Below, piece by piece: positions 58,105 through 64,000 of a stretch of 64,000 nt of DNA. How positions within the stretch are numbered: position 1 is the stretch's first letter; each line of letters opens with the position of its first letter. The DNA is from Bolinopsis microptera. Its lineage: Eukaryota; Ctenophora; Tentaculata; Lobata; Bolinopsidae. Made by a program: the position numbers and the translations under genes. Under the pieces are notes generated by a model. That model worked only from the letters and a program-made list of their open reading frames with translations, did not search any database and was not told where the DNA came from. The stretch is from the NCBI RefSeq assembly GCF_026151205.1, contig NC_087073.1, forward strand, positions 17,317,837 to 17,381,836, given 5' to 3'.

Positions 58105-58490
58105 AAGATTACCAAATATTGACGTACGTAACTTAAAAGTTCATTATTGATTATCACAACTGTTATTTTCAATAAAGATTTGCAACACTATTACTTTACA
58201 TATTTTTTTGGTAGTTATCATAGTTCAAAACCTTTTGGGTATTACACGATTGCAGATTTTTCATTGAACGTACTAGTAACTGGTCATTTATTTTCAGTGC
58301 ATTAAATAACGTATATCTTTCATTTGATGAAAAAATTGAAACAAGATTGGTTCAACACTGATGTAATGAAATAATAATTTAATAAAAGTAGTAACGGTTC
58401 AATGAAATCTCATCTTAAGTCTTTTAAGGTGAGCTTGCTAAAACAGAAATGGTTCAGTAAAAAGATTTAAAAACGAGTCAAAACTTCAAT

Positions 58491-59894
58491 TTAAAACTTC
58501 TTTTTCTTCTTCCATTTCCCTTTACCAGCATCGTTCGGCCTTTTTCTCGGCCCCAAATTGACTTTCTTCGAACTGTCATCTCCCTCATTTTGGTTATTCC
58601 TGAACTTTCCATTTTTAGCGTGCAATTCCTTCATTTCAATCATAGCTAAATGTTTAGCTTCTGTCACTCTATCCTGCAAAACCATAACTTCTTCATCTAC
58701 AGTAGGAAATTTGGGCAGCTTCTTGCCTATCAAGTGTTCTATCCGCTGAAACAACTCCACATCATACTGACTGACAAAAGTAACAGCCCGACCTGATCTA
58801 CCAGCACGAGCAGTTCTCCCCACCCTGTGTATGTAGTCTTTAGAGTGGGTTGGAATGTCGTAGTTCATGACCACATCCACATGAGGAATGTCGAGACCTC
58901 TGCTGGCAACATCTGTAGAAACTAAAATTGTGTAATCTTTTGATTTGAATTTATTGAGTGATCCTAACCGTTTGCTTTGGCTCATCTGTCCATGGAGAGG
59001 TATGGCATTCAACCCAAGGTTTCTGAGAACAATTGCTATTCTAGATGTATTTGCACAAGTACTGCAAAATATCATAAACGAATTTCCAGCCATTTCATTA
59101 AGTATATACACAAGATAACTCTCCTTGAATTTCTGAGGAATAAACACATAATACTGCAGAAGTTTCTCAACGGTGGAATATTTGTTTGCCACCTCAACTT
59201 TAACCGGATTTTGCAAAGAAGCTCTCTGAAGTTTCTGTACCTTTTTGGTCATAGTAGCAGAAAATAGGTAAGTGTTTCGCTGCTTTGGAATTATCTTGAG
59301 GATCTTATCTACTTCATCTTCAAAATCCATGTTGAGAATTCTGTCAGCTTCATCCATGACTAAATATTTTAAAGATCGTAAGTTGAAACCCTTGGTGTTC
59401 TCCAGGTGATCCACTAACCGACCAGGGGTAGCTACGACAATATGTGGTTTCTTTGCCAACATGATAGCCTGTGTCATCATATCGATACCCCCAATAATGA
59501 CGGCACATTTGACTCCAATGCCAGAGCCAAGTGCCTCGAATTGTTCTGATATTTGGTATGCTAACTCTCTCGTGGGGGTAAGGACCAGAGCATATAAGCC
59601 TTGAGGTGATGCAAGCAATGATTGTAAGATAGGCAAAGCAAATGCCCCTGTTTTACCACTACCCGTTTCAGCTAGTCCGATCACATCTTTCCCGGATATT
59701 GCTACTGGAATGGCTTCTGCTTGGATCTTACTAGGTTTGGTCCAACCAAGCTCATTACATGCAATACACAGTTCTTCAACTACTCCAAGTTCTGAGAATG
59801 TCTCTGGTTCTTTGACTTCTACATCAACATTCTCTGGCACATTTTCTGTATCCACTACGTCCAATATTTCTGGCTGATTCTCTGTATCTGACAT
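58491..59894 (-). CDS. DDX47: DDX47 / Rrp3 DEAD-box RNA helicase
   Basis: A 467-residue intronless frame. DEAD-box motifs in order: Q motif around residues 51-63 ([13 protein letters not shown]), motif I AETGSGKT (75-82), PTREL (107-111), TPGR (156-159), DEAD (181-184), SAT (212-214), then VASRGLD and [13 protein letters not shown] in the C-terminal RecA lobe. Very close to human DDX47 throughout ([36 protein letters not shown] block, [16 protein letters not shown]). The Lys-rich C-terminus (GKWKKKKKF) is usual for this nucleolar helicase, which acts in 18S rRNA processing. The ATG is 10 bases after a strong acceptor-like TTTTTTAATACAG. It lies between MRPS9 (411 bases downstream) and GTF2H1 (541 bases upstream) on the same strand. 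Confidence 0.96.
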   Translation of the reverse strand: MSDTENQPEILDVVDTENVPENVDVEVKEPETFSELGVVEELCIACNELGWTKPSKIQAEAIPVAISGKDVIGLAETGSGKTGAFALPILQSLLASPQGLYALVLTPTRELAYQISEQFEALGSGIGVKCAVIIGGIDMMTQAIMLAKKPHIVVATPGRLVDHLENTKGFNLRSLKYLVMDEADRILNMDFEDEVDKILKIIPKQRNTYLFSATMTKKVQKLQRASLQNPVKVEVANKYSTVEKLLQYYVFIPQKFKESYLVYILNEMAGNSFMIFCSTCANTSRIAIVLRNLGLNAIPLHGQMSQSKRLGSLNKFKSKDYTILVSTDVASRGLDIPHVDVVMNYDIPTHSKDYIHRVGRTARAGRSGRAVTFVSQYDVELFQRIEHLIGKKLPKFPTVDEEVMVLQDRVTEAKHLAMIEMKELHAKNGKFRNNQNEGDDSSKKVNLGPRKRPNDAGKGKWKKKKKF

Positions 59895-59904
59895 ACCCCT
59901 GTCC

Positions 59905-59917
59905 CTGTATTAAAAAA
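59905..59917 (-). promoter_or_regulatory. Acceptor-like site before DDX47 ATG (cis or trans)
   Basis: TTTTTTAATACAG on the minus strand, 10 bases before the ATG. With no upstream coding exon to join, it is either the end of a 5' UTR intron or a spliced-leader acceptor. Confidence 0.5.
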
Positions 59918-60435
59918 TGTTAGCACCTCTGGTGTTGATTTCTCCGTAATCGGTTAATATAATCAATTAGTTTCACCATTTCAATTTTAATTTGATTAAA
60001 ATATAACAATTATTATAGATTACGATTGAGAAAGTCAAACACTTCTAAACTTGAATAAATAAATGTTGCAATCTATCATAATTGATTATAAAAAAGTTAA
60101 AAATGAAATAAATGAAGAATGCATAAAGCACATCAGTAGTTTTCATGATATCATTTAATGGTTTTTGAAGCCCACTTTTATTTCGATGCAAGCAAATAAT
60201 TCTACTTCAAGAGGATCACTTCGTAGATGCCTACAAAAGAGCATGACATAGAGCTCTTTTATGAAAATAGCTCAAAACCTTGAATTTACTAGAATCTGAA
60301 AACACCAAGTAGCTAAAAATATCAAATACTGAACAGAAAATAATCTGAAAAAAAAACCAACAACCTCATATCTGGTACCTTCAGTTGATACCATTGACTA
60401 ACCATTACAATTTAAAAGCAGGAACCCTGGACTTA

Positions 60436-62028
60436 TTACCTTTTCCCTTTTTTGGAAATCCATTGTTCATGAGTTACGAGGGCCAGATCTAACTGATCGC
60501 TCAGATGTTTCAAAAACCGAGTGTCCTTTGAAGGTAGTTTATTCATTGTATGTTGAAGTGTGGTGTTTTTATACTTCAAGATACTTTCAGCCATTCTGTT
60601 AACCTTCTCCTCGAGAATCGGATTCGTGACAGGAAAGCACATCCAAAAGTGGCACAGAATTTGAGATGCATTCAAATAACAGAGTCTTATTTCTTCCATA
60701 AGAGTGGAGCCTGGTTTAGGAAGTTTTGAAAGATGATTAGATGATACACTATCTGTGATTTCAACCATTGCCTGAAGGGCATTTTGTGAACTGATTGCTT
60801 CATGCATTCTGGAGAGAGTAAAATTTTTCATTTCTGCTTTAGTTTTCTCAAGAGCATGTGAAGCTTCGATTGATGAAACTTGAGTCGTACTTACAGCTGA
60901 TCCAGACATTTTTGATTTGGAAAGATTGAGTGGCACTCGAGTTTGCTCAGACAAAGTTTCAAGATCTGTTTGCTGGGTTACCTCTTTAAGTTGCTCCCTC
61001 TTCACAAGATCGGCAGACTTTTGATTGTTTAGGTCTGTTTGAGCAAAGTTTTGACATATCATAAAGCTATGATGGTTGTATTTACGCAGAAGTGGCTTTG
61101 AACCAGCACTCGAATTATTAGCTTGCATTACGCCATAACCCTCACTATTCAGGTAATTATTTGATTCAGATATATCTAATAAAGGATCTCGATCACACAA
61201 TAATAGCTTCTGAAGGTAAGTCTCCTCGTCCTCTACAGCCAAATTAAGGAAAAGGTCATTCTTGGATCCATTAGAAGCAGAATTTTTATCCTTATGAAAG
61301 TAGTGAGACTGAAAAAACTTGGTCCAAAAATCCTTCTCAGTAATCTTATCTGGCACCATTTCTTGATGCCTTCTCTTAATCATAGGGTAAGTATGAAAAA
61401 TACTTTGAATAATTTCTGGTGTGATGTTATATTGAATAGAATTACATCCATCAACTTCAGGCCTAGCTTCTGACATAAATGCTGAAGTGACACCTGAAGA
61501 TTGTTGAAGGTCTTGTTCAGCTGACAATAGTTCCGCAGCTTTTGGAATAGTCCAAAAATCTTCAGCAGATATTATACCACCGCTAACTAAAGTCTTATAC
61601 ATGATAAACATCTCCTCTGAACCTTGCAATATTTTTTGCTTAATCTCCAGTTCCTTACTCAATTTCTTCTTTGAGGGTTCTTCTTTAGCAGTGACTGTCT
61701 TACTTTTTTGAAGTAATTGAACAAGAAGTTCTTTCACTCTTTCTCTTTCAGCTTTCTGTAATTCGGCAACTGGATTGCTAAAATGAAATGTAACTGTTGT
61801 GTCATCATGTAATACAAGCTGCAGTCTTACTTTAGGTGCTGAATCCGGACTTATACGCTGAGCCTTTATCTGAGAATATTCATATTGCACAGTAGGACCT
61901 GATGGGCGATCAACATGAGTCCACACAACGCGATTGAGGGTTACATAAAGGGTTCCATTTTCTTTCTTAAACTTGGTACTTTTCACCTCCAGGATTACGT
62001 TTTCACCACAGTTGAGCCATGGTAGCAT
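60436..62028 (-). CDS. GTF2H1: TFIIH core subunit p62 (GTF2H1)
   Basis: A 530-residue frame from the ATG at 62028. The longer open frame upstream (to 62130) is rejected because a strong acceptor (TCTTATTTCAG, ending 62033) precedes this ATG by four bases. Residues 1-110 form the PH/PTB-like domain that binds p53-, XPG- and TFIIE-type tails (LHDDTTVTFHFSN matches human LHAGDTTNFHFSN). BSD domains follow at about 125-155 and 210-260 (ISAEDFWTI; MVPDKITEKDFWTKFFQSHYFHKD), and a C-terminal helical region includes ILCHFWMCFPVTNPILEEKVNRM. p62 is a core TFIIH subunit needed for RNA polymerase II initiation and nucleotide excision repair. Length is close to human GTF2H1 (548 aa). Confidence 0.95.
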   Translation of the reverse strand: MLPWLNCGENVILEVKSTKFKKENGTLYVTLNRVVWTHVDRPSGPTVQYEYSQIKAQRISPDSAPKVRLQLVLHDDTTVTFHFSNPVAELQKAERERVKELLVQLLQKSKTVTAKEEPSKKKLSKELEIKQKILQGSEEMFIMYKTLVSGGIISAEDFWTIPKAAELLSAEQDLQQSSGVTSAFMSEARPEVDGCNSIQYNITPEIIQSIFHTYPMIKRRHQEMVPDKITEKDFWTKFFQSHYFHKDKNSASNGSKNDLFLNLAVEDEETYLQKLLLCDRDPLLDISESNNYLNSEGYGVMQANNSSAGSKPLLRKYNHHSFMICQNFAQTDLNNQKSADLVKREQLKEVTQQTDLETLSEQTRVPLNLSKSKMSGSAVSTTQVSSIEASHALEKTKAEMKNFTLSRMHEAISSQNALQAMVEITDSVSSNHLSKLPKPGSTLMEEIRLCYLNASQILCHFWMCFPVTNPILEEKVNRMAESILKYKNTTLQHTMNKLPSKDTRFLKHLSDQLDLALVTHEQWISKKGKR

Positions 62029-62032
62029 AATT

Positions 62033-62043
62033 CTGAAATAAGA
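62033..62043 (-). promoter_or_regulatory. Acceptor-like site before GTF2H1 ATG (cis or trans)
   Basis: TCTTATTTCAG on the minus strand, four bases before the ATG, with a pyrimidine-rich approach. Same ambiguity between cis intron and trans-splice acceptor. Confidence 0.55.
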
Positions 62044-62266
62044 ATTATTTTTTAGCAATAGAACAGTACAGTGAAACAATGATGATGTTTTCTCTATGAA
62101 ATATACACAATATTTGTAATCCTGAAACAAATTGAAAATAGATTTAATGCAGTTAAGATTAACCAGTGCAGATGGGGTTCAGATGTTGTAGATCATGCAA
62201 ATAATTTGTTGGATTAACCAGATGCTTCTGAGCTCACAATTTTTATTGAAGGTTGTCAAATAAGTA

Positions 62267-62537
62267 CTGTGGCGTAAGAAAGGCTGTGCGGCGGGGGGGG
62301 GGGGGGGGGGGGAGGGGACCGGCCGGGCCAGGGCAGAGGCATCACCTTAAAGTGGCGCCAAATTATTGTTTGAATGTGGGACACTATTGAAAAAGATTTG
62401 ATTTGATATATCCTCTAAAATCACCTAATTTGTCCAATTTTACATTTCTACTTTATGTCCAATTTTACATTTCTACTTTCTACCCCCACGCCGAAAAGGG
62501 GGGGGCAGGGGTGCCAACATGTAACGTTACACCACTG
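62267..62537. mobile_element. hAT-type MITE, copy 3 (degenerate)
   Basis: A 271 bp relative of the copies at 23380 and 51290. The left end is CTGTGGCGTAAG, and the right end on the reverse strand is CAGTGGTGTAAC. It shares the TTTGAATGTGGGA interior segment with copy 1. A G run of about 24 lies at 62289-62312. The target duplication is no longer clear. Confidence 0.75.
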
Positions 62538-62955
62538 TAAGTGTTATATGTTATTCTATTTTCTATAACATTTACCAGAAAAGGGGTGAAATCATAAACT
62601 TTCTCATTTTGGTTCTTGAAATAGTGGTTTAAAGTTGTAAGTAAATCCTGGATGGCTTCAATAGGTTACCCGGCATCTGAAAAGCCCACTAAAGCATTCT
62701 GTGGATTACTGAAAGCAGTAAAACTTGTAGCTTGTTCTAAATTACTTTTGCGGAAAAAGTGCCTTTTTCCCAACTGAAAACAAAAATTTTTTAAATAAAT
62801 AAATAAATACAACATTTATAAACCGCCTTATAGCTAAATCATATAACTCGATATAATTTAATCCTGGAGATAAACTCCAGTGCTTTCTAAAGCGGCTCTT
62901 ACATTAACTGAGCTTAGTTTAATTAAAAATTAGACATGACAAGTTCATTTTACCT
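62538..62955. other. Spacer, no feature recognised
   Basis: AT-rich. Would include upstream sequence of GTF2H1. Nothing else supported. Confidence 0.35.
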
Positions 62956-62959
62956 ATGT

Positions 62960-63260
62960 AAATGCAAAATCAATCAAATGCTAGAGAAAAGAAGTATGTT
63001 TTAAGTTTGGTCTTGAAAGATGTAACTGACTCAGCTGATCTTATGTCGTGGAAAACTAAGGTAAAAATAATCATTATCAAGACGTACATTTTTAAAACTT
63101 TGCTGCCTAGGAGATATCAACTCTTTTAAGTAAGGAGGAGCTATATTATTTAAACACTTGTAGTCAAGTAGGGCAATCTTAAAATCTATTCTAAATCTAA
63201 CTGGTAGAAAATGAACTTTCTTAAATGCCAACAATAATGACCCAGACCACATCTATCAGA
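62960..63260 (-). mobile_element. LINE C-terminal fragment
   Basis: A minus-strand frame with LPVRFRIDFKIALLDYKCLN followed by APPYLKELI, and ending SVTSFKTKLKTYFFSLAFD. This is the standard last-80-residue signature of CR1/L2/Jockey-type reverse transcriptases. Only the 3' end is present, a typical 5'-truncated insertion. Confidence 0.82.
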
Positions 63261-63888
63261 TATTGGGAAATTGGTGAAATGGGTTGGCCTGAAAGATGGC
63301 ATAGTCCTATCCTTCGAATGCAGGAGGTCAATATATATATAAAATTATTCAAACAATATACACATAATATAGCAATGACCCTATATAAAATCAACCCTTT
63401 CAAAAAATTCCCTTATAATCAAAAATTACCCTTGGTGTTGTAGTTGGGCTTTTAGCCAGAACAAGTAGACAAGTAATACTCTGCTTTAACATACAACTCT
63501 AAGGGACCTAAATAGGGAATAGGCAATAGTCAGTATAATGTAATTAATATAGATAATAACATCACAACAACTTCCCCATTAAGTTCATTACTCTCTTCTT
63601 TCTTCTCAAAATTGAAACTGCACGCTAAATTCTACATGCACATGTAATGTTGTCGTGTGCGCGCTACAAATTAAAATAAAAAACATGAGCGCCTTCCATC
63701 GATTATCAAATAATAAAAAATGGCGGGAGAGATCTTCTCGAATAAACAATAATTAAGGCTGAAATAGATAAGGCAACATTAAGTCAGATAACGATTAAAA
63801 AGTTCAATTCTGTCATTATCTCAAATAAACTTTTAATTTCAAATAACGGAGTAGTTCGCTGTTTATTAGTCTCATGATTGAAATACTG
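63261..63888. other. Spacer, no feature recognised
   Basis: AT-rich. Short ORFs here have no recognisable content. Confidence 0.35.
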
Positions 63889-64000
63889 ATATCTGGATAT
63901 TATCCGGTTGGAAGAGACAAGGACAAGTGAAACAAGGAAGTTAGGAGTAAGGGCAAATTTTCGGCGTTAACGCCATCTTCAGGCTCAAATTATTTGTTAT
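63889..64000 (-). mobile_element. Short retroposon, second copy, cut by the window end
   Basis: Reverse-complement match to the 144 bp insertion at 34956-35099, with the perfect hairpin GGCGTTAACGCC and the flanking CTTCAGGCTC. It runs off the right end of the window. Confidence 0.8.

Noticed and set aside
58080..58172. N-terminal extension of MRPS9
   Set aside because: The internal ATG gives a good mitochondrial presequence directly after a strong acceptor. The upstream part reads as intron.
62029..62130. N-terminal extension of GTF2H1 in the longer open frame
   Set aside because: A strong acceptor TCTTATTTCAG lies just before the internal ATG, and the upstream residues do not resemble p62.

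Overview
This is a 64 kb piece of an AT-rich animal nuclear genome. Coding sequence is split by many spliceosomal introns, and all recognisable genes are conserved animal or eukaryotic families (PIKFYVE, UBL4, a C2H2 zinc-finger gene, a ZDHHC5/8-type acyltransferase, a mitochondrial [2Fe-2S] ferredoxin, MRPS9, DDX47, GTF2H1). Non-LTR retrotransposons, a tRNA-derived SINE, hAT-like MITEs and other DNA transposons fill introns and spacers. I cannot name the species. A marine invertebrate (cnidarian-like or another lineage) is a guess from gene style and repeat content.

Layout. 0.5-14.9 kb (minus): PIKFYVE, ten exons in the window, with the last kinase exon(s) lying beyond base 1. Its introns hold an RTE-type LINE copy, a 1 kb composite minisatellite that splits the FYVE finger, and an E-box-bearing minisatellite beside exon 1. 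16.1-16.5 kb (minus): intronless UBL4. 17.1-18.7 kb: a DNA transposon with GGGCAATT ends. 20.1-22.5 kb (minus): a five-finger C2H2 gene with roughly one finger per exon. 22.5-30.7 kb: no gene recognised; MITEs, hairpins, a LINE fragment, a SINE and a possible 596 bp transposon. 30.8-49.4 kb (plus): a DHHC palmitoyltransferase whose 13.3 kb intron contains two LINE copies, one of them split by a 2.4 kb DNA transposon. 49.4-53.6 kb: no gene recognised; one hAT MITE with a perfect 8 bp target duplication inside a tandem repeat. 53.6-62.0 kb (minus): five head-to-tail genes (unknown nuclear-type protein, ferredoxin, MRPS9, DDX47, GTF2H1) separated by only 0.4-0.7 kb. 62.0-64.0 kb: MITE, LINE tail and a short retroposon.

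The most interesting observation is that seven of the eight genes whose start can be placed carry a CAG 0-11 nt before the ATG. Together with the tight same-strand block at 53.6-62 kb, this fits spliced-leader trans-splicing and perhaps an operon, although ordinary 5' UTR introns remain possible. The second is a pair of DNA transposons (17,055-18,666 and 40,884-43,325) that share GGGCAATT termini and apparent 4 bp target duplications, yet carry different sets of internal repeated motifs. The genes cover unrelated housekeeping roles: endolysosomal lipid signalling, tail-anchored protein insertion, palmitoylation, mitochondrial Fe-S and translation functions, rRNA processing, and transcription/repair.
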